Source: Acidovorax sp. 210-6
GTDB lineage: Bacteria; Pseudomonadota; Gammaproteobacteria; Burkholderiales; Burkholderiaceae_C
DNA length: 64,000 bases
Reading direction: 5' to 3'
Assembly (NCBI RefSeq): GCF_010020825.1
Contig: NZ_JAACJE010000001.1
Span: forward strand, 3,720,001 to 3,784,000
The notes under the pieces are model-generated. The model was given only the letters and a program-made list of their open reading frames with translations, ran no database searches and was not told where the DNA came from. Position numbers and translations under genes: made by a program. Below, piece after piece: positions 1 to 8,460 of this stretch. The stretch's first letter is position 1. Every line of letters begins with the position of its first letter.

Positions 1-2249
1 TCGGAGCCCCACACATTCACGTCATAGTCCAAGACGCGTTGTGCCAGCGCCTGCATACGAAAAGCGGCCTCCTGCCCGTCCAGACTCAGTGCGTTGTGCA
101 GGCTTTGAATCATGCTTGCCTCATCGTAGGGGTTCGTCAGCACCGCGCCCTTGAGTTCCACGGCTGCGCCCGCAAACTCGGACAACACCAGAACCCCCAA
201 TGTATCGGAGGCTGATTTTGCCGAAATGTACTCTTTGCAGACCAAGTTCAGTCCGTCGCGCAGGGGGGTGATCCAGGCGACATCTGCAGCCACATAGAAC
301 GAGACCAGTTCTTCAAAGGGGAAGGAGCGGTAGAAGTACCGCACTGGCGTCCAGTCCATGCTGGAAAAGCGGCCATTGATTCTACCCACCACTTGGTCCA
401 GTTGCTCTCTGGTCTTTTCATAGATTTCCATGCCTGGCGCTGCCGGTGTAACGATATTGAGCATCACGACCTTGCCATGCCATTGAGGGTGCATGTCCAG
501 CAATTTTTCAAAAGCCAGCATTTTTTCAATAGGTCCCTTGACGTAGTCCAGGCGCTCTACCGAAAGAATCACCCGCCTGCCCTTTGTTTCGGCAAGCAAG
601 TTGCCCACCAAGGCCTGACTCTCCGTTGATTTGACGATTTTCCTGACTTTCTCATTGTCGATTCCTACCGGATGCGCCCCAACCCGCAGGACGCCCTGCG
701 GAGTTTGAATGGCGCGTGTGATTTCCTCGACCCCCAGCGCACATCCGTAGGAAAGATAGGTCGGTGCACAACACTCTCGCTCCAGTATCTGCGTAGGAAC
801 ATTGGAGCGGACAACGTCGATGAAATTTTCCACATAGCGCGGTATATGGAAACCCACATAGTCACACTTCAGCAGGCTCGACACTATTTGCCCCTTCCAA
901 GGAAGAATATTGAAAATGTCGGCGCTGGGGAATGCCGTATGGTGGAAAAATGCAATTTTCAAATCCGGTCGGAGTTCCCGCAGATACGCAGGCATCATCC
1001 ACAAGTTGTAATCGTGTATCCAGACCGTGGCGCCTTCGGCCGCAACCGCTGCCGTTCTTTCCGCAAAAAGTCTGTTTACCTCGCAAAACCGCACCCAGTG
1101 TGCTTCGATAAATGAGGCTCTCTCCGGAAAGGAAAATATGATCGGCCAGAAAGCTTCCTTGGAAAACTGCTTGTAAAAAATATTGATATCTTCCTCGGTA
1201 AGCGCCACCCGTGACGCAACCAAGTGGGGATATTTGAGCACGTCAACATAGACATCCACCTCGAAATCCTCAGGGGTTCTGCTGTCCTGCTGAGACCATG
1301 CGACCCACGCCCCTTTTTTACCCTCGGCAAAAAAACCCAACAACGTGGGCAGGATTCCATTCGGGCTGCGGGGAAGTCGGCGCAGGACATGCCCACCGTC
1401 TTGCCGGACTTCATCGAAGGGTTGGCGGTGGTAAACAATCACCAATTCCGCAGTACCCTCGGCCCTTGGGTTGCCTTCGAGAGGAGGGGCGGTTTCCAGT
1501 TTGAATCCATGGTGTCGAATGGCCTCCAGGATGCCACCCGGACCCGGCTGGCTGGCACGGAAAACCGGCAACGATGCATGGTGCGAAACCACAGCCTGGG
1601 TGAGCCCGGTTTCGGCATTACTCACAATCACGCCTTTGTAGCCCGTCTTCATGAGAGACAGGTCGTTGAGTGTGTCGCCCGCCACCAACACATTGTCCGG
1701 CGACAGGCCTTCGACCTCCAGCAATCGCCGCAGGCTGTCGCCTTTAGACACTCCTGGCGGCAGAAAATCGAGGTATTTTCCCGCCGACGTGAGTACATCC
1801 AGACCGATCGAGCGTCCAACTTCATGCACGGCAGGAAGAATCGAGGGGTCCTCATAGTAGAAAGAGCAGCGCCGCTCTTGCGGGACTTCCTGCCGCTGCA
1901 ATCCCCCGATAGAAGCGACTCGACTCCAGATGACGTCATGGCCTGGCCACTTTTCAGCAATTTCCTGCTGCAGCGGCATCACTGGAGCATAAGTATCTTC
2001 CTGTCGCTTCAATATGGTGCCTCCCACATCCGCAATGATGTAATCCGGCACAGGAATCAGAGGATCGTCCAACAGGGACAAAATACTTTCATAGGCCCGT
2101 CCGGTCACAAAAATCAACAGTATCTTTTCGAAATTGTTGCGGATCAATTTGTAAAGTTCTGAAGCACCTCCACCACCTTCTGGCGGCAAAAAAGTGCCAT
2201 CCAGATCCGTCGCCAATATCAATTCATGGGTAGAGCACATGTGATTCAT
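1..2249 (-). CDS. ggpPS: Glucosylglycerol-phosphate phosphatase/synthase fusion (partial at the window edge)
   Basis: About 749 codons are visible; the stop codon lies beyond the left edge. Residues 1-270 form an HAD phosphatase: motif I LATDLDGTFLPP near residue 12 and motif IV VAGDTLNDLSL near residue 190. From about residue 275 a GT20 glycosyltransferase begins with VIVYHRQPFDEV, then SPNGILPTL, SKEAFWPI, IHDYNLWMMPAYLR and, near the edge, WITPLRDGLNLVCKEY. These motifs fit glucosylglycerol-phosphate synthase better than trehalose-phosphate synthase OtsA. The known reaction joins ADP-glucose and glycerol 3-phosphate, and the phosphatase then releases the compatible solute glucosylglycerol. 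The ATG at 2249 is chosen for the GGAGG five bases upstream. The neighbouring MscS gene also suggests an osmotic-stress role. The substrate is inferred from motifs only; trehalose phosphate is the alternative. Confidence 0.85.
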   Translation of the reverse strand, partial: MNHMCSTHELILATDLDGTFLPPEGGGGASELYKLIRNNFEKILLIFVTGRAYESILSLLDDPLIPVPDYIIADVGGTILKRQEDTYAPVMPLQQEIAEKWPGHDVIWSRVASIGGLQRQEVPQERRCSFYYEDPSILPAVHEVGRSIGLDVLTSAGKYLDFLPPGVSKGDSLRRLLEVEGLSPDNVLVAGDTLNDLSLMKTGYKGVIVSNAETGLTQAVVSHHASLPVFRASQPGPGGILEAIRHHGFKLETAPPLEGNPRAEGTAELVIVYHRQPFDEVRQDGGHVLRRLPRSPNGILPTLLGFFAEGKKGAWVAWSQQDSRTPEDFEVDVYVDVLKYPHLVASRVALTEEDINIFYKQFSKEAFWPIIFSFPERASFIEAHWVRFCEVNRLFAERTAAVAAEGATVWIHDYNLWMMPAYLRELRPDLKIAFFHHTAFPSADIFNILPWKGQIVSSLLKCDYVGFHIPRYVENFIDVVRSNVPTQILERECCAPTYLSYGCALGVEEITRAIQTPQGVLRVGAHPVGIDNEKVRKIVKSTESQALVGNLLAETKGRRVILSVERLDYVKGPIEKMLAFEKLLDMHPQWHGKVVMLNIVTPAAPGMEIYEKTREQLDQVVGRINGRFSSMDWTPVRYFYRSFPFEELVSFYVAADVAWITPLRDGLNLVCKEYISAKSASDTLGVLVLSEFAGAAVELKGAVLTNPYDEASMIQSLHNALSLDGQEAAFRMQALAQRVLDYDVNVWGS

Positions 2250-2354
2250 CCTGACCTCCGCAAGAAATTCCAAAAAACGAGACACACTAGGCGATGTATT
2301 TCACACTCATGGATGGCACTGGTGGGCCCGCCTCCATGCCTTCGACGGTTGATT

Positions 2355-3446
2355 TCAGCCAACACTCGGAACGGTTTTTTGCAGCAAAGAAGGCACTGCT
2401 GTTGCCAGATGCAGTGTGTGTGTAGGAAATGCAAATTCGACGCCAGACTCCCGGAAGGAGCGCACCAGGGACAGATTGATTGCCTGCTGGATATCCATGT
2501 AAAGATTGAAGTCCGGATCCAGCACGTAGTAAACCGCTTCGTAATCCAGGGACGATGGCCCAAATCCCTTGAGATGCGCACGATCAAAACGGGTGGAACC
2601 CTGCGATCCGATGGCCTCTGCAATCATCCCGGGTATTTTTTCCAGACGGTCGTGGGGGGTGTCATACGTGACACCCACGGAAAACACAACACGCCGCTCC
2701 TGCATTCGCTTGTAGTTTCTGATTCGGCTTTTCAGCAGGTCATTGTTGGAAAAGATGATCTGCTCACCGCCCAGACTGCGCACACGGGTGGTTTTGAGCC
2801 CCACATGCTCAATCGTGCCCATCAAGTCGTCAACAATGACAAAATCACCAACCACAAATGGCTGATCGATAGCGATGGAGAGTGACGCAAACAGATCGCC
2901 AAGGATGTTCTGAACCGCCAAAGCCACCGCAATGCCACCAATACCCATGCTGGCCACCAATGCAGTGACGTTGAGCCCCATGTTGTCGAGCAGCAGCAGC
3001 CCGATCAATGCCCACAGAACCACTCGTCCAATGAATGCCAATATGGGGCGGGTGGTGGCTCTTGCAGCCCTGCTCGATACCTCATCGGTGGCAAGTCGCT
3101 GGCGCAAAAAGAAGTCCAGACCCCGGCTTGCCCAGAATCCAGACTGCAGGATCAACAACCCAATAAAGGCGCGATCTGCCAGCTCCTTGACGCTTTGAGG
3201 CAGCACCAATAAGTGCACCGCGACGTAGATGGCAACACCCAGTGCCAGAAAAATCCGCGTGGAACGCAATACCTCGACCAGAAAATCATCGATCTGGTTG
3301 TCTGTGGCATTTGCCGCATGTTCGAGGCGATTCAAGGCAATGCTGCGAACCAGCATCACCGTGAACATGGCTGCGGTGGCAGCCAACAGGGCGAACACCC
3401 AATCCTGCATGTTGTTGTCTGCAATAACCAGCTGAAGTGTGTTCAT
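2355..3446 (-). CDS. Small-conductance mechanosensitive ion channel, MscS family
   Basis: The 363-residue inner-membrane protein should open under membrane tension and release solutes at hypo-osmotic shock. Four to five hydrophobic segments fill residues 1-190. They are followed by the MscS pore helix and beta domain, seen in NMGLNVTALVASMGIGGIAV, ALAVQNILGDLFASL and DQPFVVGDFVIVDD. A mixed alpha/beta cytoplasmic part runs to the C-terminus. An upstream in-frame ATG at 3521 is possible, but the ATG at 3446 has an AGGA ribosome site and gives the normal MscS length. It lies upstream of the glucosylglycerol gene on the same strand with a gap of about 105 bases, so the two may be co-transcribed. 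That pairing of a solute synthase with a solute release valve is inferred from position only. Confidence 0.9.
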   Translation of the reverse strand: MNTLQLVIADNNMQDWVFALLAATAAMFTVMLVRSIALNRLEHAANATDNQIDDFLVEVLRSTRIFLALGVAIYVAVHLLVLPQSVKELADRAFIGLLILQSGFWASRGLDFFLRQRLATDEVSSRAARATTRPILAFIGRVVLWALIGLLLLDNMGLNVTALVASMGIGGIAVALAVQNILGDLFASLSIAIDQPFVVGDFVIVDDLMGTIEHVGLKTTRVRSLGGEQIIFSNNDLLKSRIRNYKRMQERRVVFSVGVTYDTPHDRLEKIPGMIAEAIGSQGSTRFDRAHLKGFGPSSLDYEAVYYVLDPDFNLYMDIQQAINLSLVRSFRESGVEFAFPTHTLHLATAVPSLLQKTVPSVG

Positions 3447-3684
3447 GGGATCCTCGTGTCGAGCAGACCCGCCGACAGTGGAAGTCGGTCGTTGCGCGAT
3501 CCGGGATTCAGTCCGCATCAACGCATGCGATTGCTGCGACGCTCAGGTCGGCAGAGCCTGCGATGGGGAAATAGAAGAGACGCTGTCAGCATCTGCGGAA
3601 ACCTCCGCGCAAGTACAGCTGACAGGCCTTGCGATGTGCAGAAAAGTGTACCGCAACAGACCGGCAGTCCCGTAGCGGCCTTGG

Positions 3685-4698
3685 CTACAACCCGTCAGGC
3701 ACCACCGTTTGCTCGATCGCGCCGCACAGGCTCAGCCCGTCGCGGCCCTTCATGTCGATGCGCAGGGTGTCGCCCGATTGCAGCCAGGGGCTCAGGGTCT
3801 TGGCGCCCTGCAGGGTTTCGATCCAGCGCTTTTCTGCCAGACAGCCCACGCCGCGGGGCCAGTCGCGGCGGCCCTGGGCATCCTGCACGGGCGGGTTGCT
3901 GACAGGGCCTGCCAGCACGATGCTGCCCGCACGCAGTGCGCGTGTGCGGCAGGCCTGGGCGATGAGCTGGCCGAAGTGAAAGCCCATGTCCGGCCCGGCC
4001 TCGCACAGGCCCAGCTTGCGGCCGTTGAGGGCGGTTTGCACCGTCAGGTGCACGCGGCCCTGCGCCCAGGCGGTGCCCAGTTCGTCCGGCGTGACGGCCA
4101 CCGGGCTGAAGGCTGTGGCCGGGCGGCTGAGCAGCGGGCCCTGGCCGCGCTCGCGCTCCAGCGCTTGCGGGCCACGCAGCACCACGGCGCTGGCCAGCAT
4201 CAGCAGGCGCACGCCCTCCAGCGCCTGCTCGGCCGTGCTGGCGCGCGCCACGTCGCCGGTCACCACGGCCAGTGCGGCAGCGGCGTCGATGTCCATGGCG
4301 GCACTCTCAACCACGATGTCCTCGCAGGGCCCTTGCAACGCATCGCTGGCCAGTTGCTCCAGCAGCGGCTCCTGCGTGCTGGCGCCCTGAACGCTGGCAG
4401 CGCCCGCCTCCTGCGCCAGCTGGGCATGGTGCGGGTAGGCCGATGCCTGCAGGCACTGGTAGGCGCGCGGCAGCGGTGCCAGGCAGTGCTGGGGGTCGAA
4501 GGGGAAAGCGTGGCGCGCCCGACCGGCATTGAGGCTGTCGTACAGGTCCTGCAACTGGGGCGAGAGGTAGCCCCAGTCGTCCAGCACCTGCTGCAGGCGG
4601 TGGGCAATGCCGGTGGCGTAGTGGGCACTGCCCAGGTCGCGCGAAACAACCACCAACTGGCCGTCGCGGGAGCCGTCCTTGAGGGTGGCGAGTTTCAT
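3685..4698 (-). CDS. Fumarylacetoacetate hydrolase family protein
   Basis: The 337-residue soluble protein begins MKLATLKDGSRDGQLVVVSR, a typical start for the longer FAH-family proteins with an N-terminal cap. The C-terminal half carries the FAH fold, including TALNGRKLGLCEAGPDMGFH, AGSIVLAGPVSNP and GDTLRIDMKGRDGLSLCGAI. FAH-family enzymes cleave carbon-carbon bonds or decarboxylate beta-keto acids in aromatic breakdown using a divalent metal. No other aromatic-degradation gene is nearby, so the substrate is unknown. The frame stays open far upstream, antisense to the next gene. The ATG at 4698 is preferred because homology-like sequence starts there, and the gene is then divergent from the DUF3108 gene at 4783. 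True fumarylacetoacetase (about 420 residues) is less likely on length. Confidence 0.85.
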   Translation of the reverse strand: MKLATLKDGSRDGQLVVVSRDLGSAHYATGIAHRLQQVLDDWGYLSPQLQDLYDSLNAGRARHAFPFDPQHCLAPLPRAYQCLQASAYPHHAQLAQEAGAASVQGASTQEPLLEQLASDALQGPCEDIVVESAAMDIDAAAALAVVTGDVARASTAEQALEGVRLLMLASAVVLRGPQALERERGQGPLLSRPATAFSPVAVTPDELGTAWAQGRVHLTVQTALNGRKLGLCEAGPDMGFHFGQLIAQACRTRALRAGSIVLAGPVSNPPVQDAQGRRDWPRGVGCLAEKRWIETLQGAKTLSPWLQSGDTLRIDMKGRDGLSLCGAIEQTVVPDGL

Positions 4699-4782
4699 GG
4701 TGCGGTGTAGAGGGTGAAGCGCGGGCGATTCTATTGCAGCCGCACCGGGGAGATGGCCGTGTGAGGTACGCTCGGGGGTTCC

Positions 4783-5937
4783 ATGATTCCGCGCCGTGCC
4801 CTGCTCTTGCTGACCGCTGCCGTCCTGGGCCTGCACGCGCTGGTGCTGGGGCTGGCGGCGCATTCGGGGCTGCCTGCGGCGGTCAGTCCCGCGCCGGTGG
4901 TGTTCCATACGCGCACGGTGGTGCCTGCCGCGCCTGCGGCGGTGGCAGCCACGGCCGCGCCCCCTGCCGCCCCAGCCCCCGCCCAACCACGCCCTGCGGC
5001 GCAGCGCAAGCCACGCCCCAGCAAGACGGCACCCCCACCGACGGAAACAGGTCTGTCCGATCCTCCACCCGCGGTGGATGTGGCGACGGCACCCGCCCCC
5101 ACGGCCAGTGCGCCGGACGACACCGCATCGAAGCCCTTGCCCCAGGCGGTGGAAACTGTGGCTTCTGCCCCCGAAGTGCCGCCTGCGCCCACCCCGCTGG
5201 CCGCGGCATCGGACAGCCACACACCCGCACCCCCACCCGGCATTGCCGTGTTGGCCCCTGGGGGAGCGCCCGACGGTGCAGGCGCGCCGCAGGTGCCGGT
5301 GCGCCTCCCGCCCCCGGCGCGGCTGGACTTTGAGGTGCGGGGCCAGGCCAAGCGCCTGCAGTACAGCGCCAGCGCCGAGCTGGTCTGGCAGCACGACGGC
5401 CAGCAGTACCAGGCGCGGCAGGAAATCCGCGTGCTGTTCCTGGGTTCGCGCGCGCAGACCAGTGTGGGTGAGATCACCCCGCTGGGCCTGCAGCCCCGGC
5501 GCTTTGGCGACCGCTCGCGCAGCGAAAAGGCGGCGCATTTCGACTTTGCCCAGGGCCAGGTAACCTTCAGCGCCAACAACCCGGCAGCACGCATTGCGCC
5601 GGGCGCGCAGGACCGGCTCAGCGTCTTCCTGCAACTCAGCGCCATGCTGGCCGCCGCGCCACAGGCCTACCCTGCGGGCACGCGCATCCAGGTGCCCACG
5701 GTGAGCTCGCGTGCCGCCGATCTGTGGACCTTCACCATTGGGGACACGGAAACGCTGGACCTGCCGCTGGGCCCGGTGCGTGCCGTGGCGCTGGAGCGCC
5801 TGCCGGTGCGCGACTACGACCAGAAGGCCCAGGTCTGGCTGGCCCCGGAGCTGGACTACCTGCCCGTGCGCATCCGCATCACCCAGACCAACGGCGACTT
5901 TGCCGAACTCAACCTGCGGGCGCACCAGGCGCCATAG
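4783..5937 (+). CDS. DUF3108 domain-containing exported protein
   Basis: The 384-residue protein has an N-terminal hydrophobic segment (about residues 8-28) that should be a signal peptide or anchor. Residues 30-180 are a low-complexity stretch rich in Ala and Pro. The rest is a predicted beta-rich domain of the DUF3108 type, with the landmarks LDFEVRGQAKRLQYSASAEL and DYDQKAQVWLAPELDYLPVR. DUF3108 proteins are periplasmic and resemble lipid-binding LolA-like folds; their function is not established. The gene diverges from the FAH gene with an 84-base gap. A short GC-rich palindrome at 5941-5956 follows the stop but has no T run, so it is a doubtful terminator. No clear ribosome site precedes the ATG. 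Confidence 0.8.
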   Translation: MIPRRALLLLTAAVLGLHALVLGLAAHSGLPAAVSPAPVVFHTRTVVPAAPAAVAATAAPPAAPAPAQPRPAAQRKPRPSKTAPPPTETGLSDPPPAVDVATAPAPTASAPDDTASKPLPQAVETVASAPEVPPAPTPLAAASDSHTPAPPPGIAVLAPGGAPDGAGAPQVPVRLPPPARLDFEVRGQAKRLQYSASAELVWQHDGQQYQARQEIRVLFLGSRAQTSVGEITPLGLQPRRFGDRSRSEKAAHFDFAQGQVTFSANNPAARIAPGAQDRLSVFLQLSAMLAAAPQAYPAGTRIQVPTVSSRAADLWTFTIGDTETLDLPLGPVRAVALERLPVRDYDQKAQVWLAPELDYLPVRIRITQTNGDFAELNLRAHQAP

Positions 5938-6060
5938 CCCCACCGGCGCGCCGGTGGCGTGCACAGGGACGCAGTTCGTGGAATACTGGCAGCGCAGCCT
6001 CTTGAACTTTGGGGGCTGCACAGCCATCTCATCCGGGAACGCCAATCAGGGAGAAATTAC

Positions 6061-6354
6061 ATGCACATGCTCTACGATTCGGATTCCTTCGTGGTGGTCC
6101 ACATGCTGGCCGACGCGGGCCTGTCCGCCCCGGCGAGCAACGACACCACGCCCCCCGAGCCCCAGCTCGTGCGCCACGGCTTCGAGATCGTGGACAAGCG
6201 CAGCGGCAAGGAGGTTTATCTCGATGGGTCCTGGGCCGAGATGTTCCAGCAACAGATCCAGGCCTGGCAGCGCGAGGCGCCGACCCAGGAAGAGGTCGAA
6301 GACATCCTCGACCGCTACACTGGGCTGGCGCAGAACCCGGTGGTGGTGCATTGA
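6061..6354 (+). CDS. DUF3567 family small conserved protein
   Basis: This 97-residue protein begins MHMLYDSDSFVVVHML and contains the conserved segment RHGFEIVDKRSGKEVYLDGS followed by a C-terminal acidic helix (EEVEDILDRY). These features match the small DUF3567 family that is widespread in Burkholderiales. No catalytic motif or membrane segment is visible and no function is known. A strong AGGGAG site precedes the ATG at 6061 by seven bases, which rules out the longer in-frame start at 5959. The gene stands alone between the DUF3108 gene and a dispersed repeat, with the next gene on the opposite strand. Confidence 0.85.
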   Translation: MHMLYDSDSFVVVHMLADAGLSAPASNDTTPPEPQLVRHGFEIVDKRSGKEVYLDGSWAEMFQQQIQAWQREAPTQEEVEDILDRYTGLAQNPVVVH

Positions 6355-6362
6355 GCTTTTTG

Positions 6363-6415
6363 AGGCCTCAGCGCCCATTCCATGGGCGCTAGCAGCTACT
6401 AATTTAATAGCAATC
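6363..6415 (+). repeat. Dispersed AGCGC/AGCTA repeat, copy 1 (intergenic)
   Basis: The copy starts at GGCCTCAGCGCCC, has a short inverted repeat (AGCGCCCAT...ATGGGCGCT), then AGCAGCTA and ends in AATAGCAATC. The same layout recurs seven more times in this window. It sits directly after the DUF3567 stop codon in the 125-base gap before the convergent nitroreductase gene. Confidence 0.7.
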
Positions 6416-6479
6416 AAGTCTGTCCATCCGCCCGCCTCCGCAAAGGATGCGCTGTGCGGCCATTGCGGGGTTCTTTCGG

Positions 6480-7103
6480 TCAGGTGTCGTGGCGCGGGCC
6501 GGGCTGGGGTGCCAGGTCTTGCCAATAGTCTGCGGGCTGCGGGCGCACCCGCGCGCCTTTGCGTGCCAGCACCGTGCCCAGGCTCACACAGCACAGCGCA
6601 TGCTCTTGCGGCCCCAGGCCCAGCAGGGCGCGCAGGGCGGCCGATTGCAGTGCCTTGCCGCTGGTGAGCGCCGAGCCAAAACCCAGCGCCGTGGCCATGA
6701 GCAGCACATTCTGCACGGCGCAACCCGCGCTGAGGATGCGCTCGTGCAGGCCGATATCGGCATCGCCCTTGGCGCCATCGACCACCAGCACCCACAGCTC
6801 GGGCGCCCGGTAGGCCTTCTCGCGCGCCTGCTCCAGCAACTCGGCACCCGCCTGCGGGTCGCGCTCGTGCAGTGCGGCGGCAAAGGCATCGGCCAGCAGC
6901 GGGCGCTGCGCAGGCAGCACGCGCACCAAACGCCAGGGCAGCAGTTGCCCGTGGTCCGGCGCATGCGCGGCCGCGCCCACGATGGCCAGCAACTGCGCTT
7001 CGTCCGGCCCCGGCGCACCCAGGCGCTTGGGCAACACCGTCTGGCGCGCCTGCATCAACGTTGCGGCCGCTGCGGCCATGTCGCAAGGGGAAGTGGAGTC
7101 CAT
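6480..7103 (-). CDS. Nitroreductase family protein
   Basis: The 207-residue flavoprotein shows the short nitroreductase pattern of the YdjA type: APDHGQLLPWRLVRVL near residue 50, RAPELWVLVVDGAKGD in the middle, and SAGCAVQNVLLMATALGFGS as the helix that lines the FMN site. These enzymes reduce nitro groups or quinones with NAD(P)H in the cytoplasm, and the physiological substrate is usually unknown. The ATG at 7103 lies ten bases after the nnrS stop, so both genes are probably one transcript. No clear ribosome site supports this start and translational coupling is likely; another ATG at 7130 would overlap nnrS. Confidence 0.8.
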   Translation of the reverse strand: MDSTSPCDMAAAAATLMQARQTVLPKRLGAPGPDEAQLLAIVGAAAHAPDHGQLLPWRLVRVLPAQRPLLADAFAAALHERDPQAGAELLEQAREKAYRAPELWVLVVDGAKGDADIGLHERILSAGCAVQNVLLMATALGFGSALTSGKALQSAALRALLGLGPQEHALCCVSLGTVLARKGARVRPQPADYWQDLAPQPGPRHDT

Positions 7104-7113
7104 GGGTGAATTG

Positions 7114-8460
7114 TCAGCCCGGTCGCCCATCGGGCCGCAAACGCCCATACCAGGAACCCAGGCGCACGCCCCACACAGCCACCACCGCAGCCCACAGCAG
7201 CGCGGCGCCCAGCAGCAGCGCCGTGGACAGGCGCCCTGGCACGCTGGCCGCAATGCGCAGCAGCGTCGCCAGTTGCAGCAGCCAGAACAGCGACCAGGCC
7301 ACGCTATCGGCCACTTGGGCGCGGCCGCTGTGCCCGCAGGACACGCGCGTGACCATGGCCAGCATCAGCGAGCCCAGGCAACCCATGGTGAGCGCATGCA
7401 GCGCGCCCAGGCCCAGTGCGGGCATGCCTTCGATCAAAGCCAGGCCGCGTGCCAGTCCGGCCAGCACCAGGGCCACGCCCAGCCACAAAAAACCGATGTG
7501 CAGCATGGCCATCATGCGGTTGCGCAGGCTCTGGGTCAGGCTCCAGAGGCGCGCAATCCACAGCAGCGCGCCGCCTGCCCCGAGTTGCCACGCGGCGAAC
7601 CCCCAGGCGCCAAGCCCTTGCGGTGCCCACCACAAGGCCAGCACCTCGCACACGGCAGCGCCCCACATCAGCCACAGCAACCAGAAGGCGTAGCGGCCTT
7701 CGATGAAAGGCATGGCGTGCGAGGTGAAAAACGGAACCATGCGGTGCGCCGCCGTGACAAACACCACCACCATGCAGCCCCACAGCGCGGACAGCACGCA
7801 GGTGCGTGCCACATCCCAGGCCTGCCCCGTAGCCGCCGCCAGCAGCCCCAGCAGGCACAGCACGCCCCAGGTCAGCGCCAAGCCCACGGCGCGTGGGTGC
7901 AGTTGGTCCGGCTCACGGCTGCACCGCACCATGCGCCAGAACCGGGCCGCCATCCAGGCCAAGCCCGCGGCCGCCAGCAGCACGCCACTCAGGGCCAGGG
8001 CAGAGCTGGCCAAGGCACCAGCGAGCCACAACAGCCAGCCCAGGGCCTGCAGCAGCAGCGCGGGGCGCAACGCGGCAAGGGGCAGCGGCTCCACGCGCAG
8101 CCATTTGGGCGCGGCGGTGAACAGGAAGCCCGCAAAAAACAGGGGCATGAAGCCGTACACCATGACGGCCGCATGCACCAGCGAGGGCGGCAGCGCCGCA
8201 GGCAGGGGAGGCACCAGACCGGCCTGCGCGGCCTGCACCAGCGCCCACCAGGCGCCAGAGGCGATGAGCAACACCATGGCCAGGAAGAATCCCAGCCGGT
8301 GCGGTGCCAACATCAGGTAACGCGGGCGCCAGCGGCGGTCTTGCCGCGCCAGCGCCTCGGGGGTCGGTTTGCCGCCTACCGGCCGCAGGGGCTGGAGGAG
8401 GCGCTCCTTGTCACCCACAGCTTCCCATGTGCCCGCACTGGGTGCAGAGGTCGCAGCCAT
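7114..8460 (-). CDS. nnrS: NnrS family heme/copper membrane protein
   Basis: The 448-residue polytopic inner-membrane protein has about twelve hydrophobic helices. NnrS landmarks are PHRLGFFLAM, VHAAVMVYGFMPLFFAGFLF, TAAHRMVPFFTSHAM, LHALTMGCLGSLMLAMVTRV and a SCGHSGR motif. NnrS proteins bind heme and copper and protect metabolism from nitric-oxide stress in denitrifiers and other bacteria. The start at 8460 overlaps the end of nrdJ by 50 bases. A later start near 8430 is also possible, so the first residues are uncertain. Its position after the B12-dependent ribonucleotide reductase suggests both serve low-oxygen, denitrifying growth; this is inference, since no nitrite or nitric-oxide reductase lies in the window. 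Confidence 0.9.
   Translation of the reverse strand: MAATSAPSAGTWEAVGDKERLLQPLRPVGGKPTPEALARQDRRWRPRYLMLAPHRLGFFLAMVLLIASGAWWALVQAAQAGLVPPLPAALPPSLVHAAVMVYGFMPLFFAGFLFTAAPKWLRVEPLPLAALRPALLLQALGWLLWLAGALASSALALSGVLLAAAGLAWMAARFWRMVRCSREPDQLHPRAVGLALTWGVLCLLGLLAAATGQAWDVARTCVLSALWGCMVVVFVTAAHRMVPFFTSHAMPFIEGRYAFWLLWLMWGAAVCEVLALWWAPQGLGAWGFAAWQLGAGGALLWIARLWSLTQSLRNRMMAMLHIGFLWLGVALVLAGLARGLALIEGMPALGLGALHALTMGCLGSLMLAMVTRVSCGHSGRAQVADSVAWSLFWLLQLATLLRIAASVPGRLSTALLLGAALLWAAVVAVWGVRLGSWYGRLRPDGRPG

Noticed and set aside
1224-2162. 312-codon plus-strand frame
   Set aside because: It is antisense to the glucosylglycerol gene, whose translation gives clear GT20 and HAD motifs.
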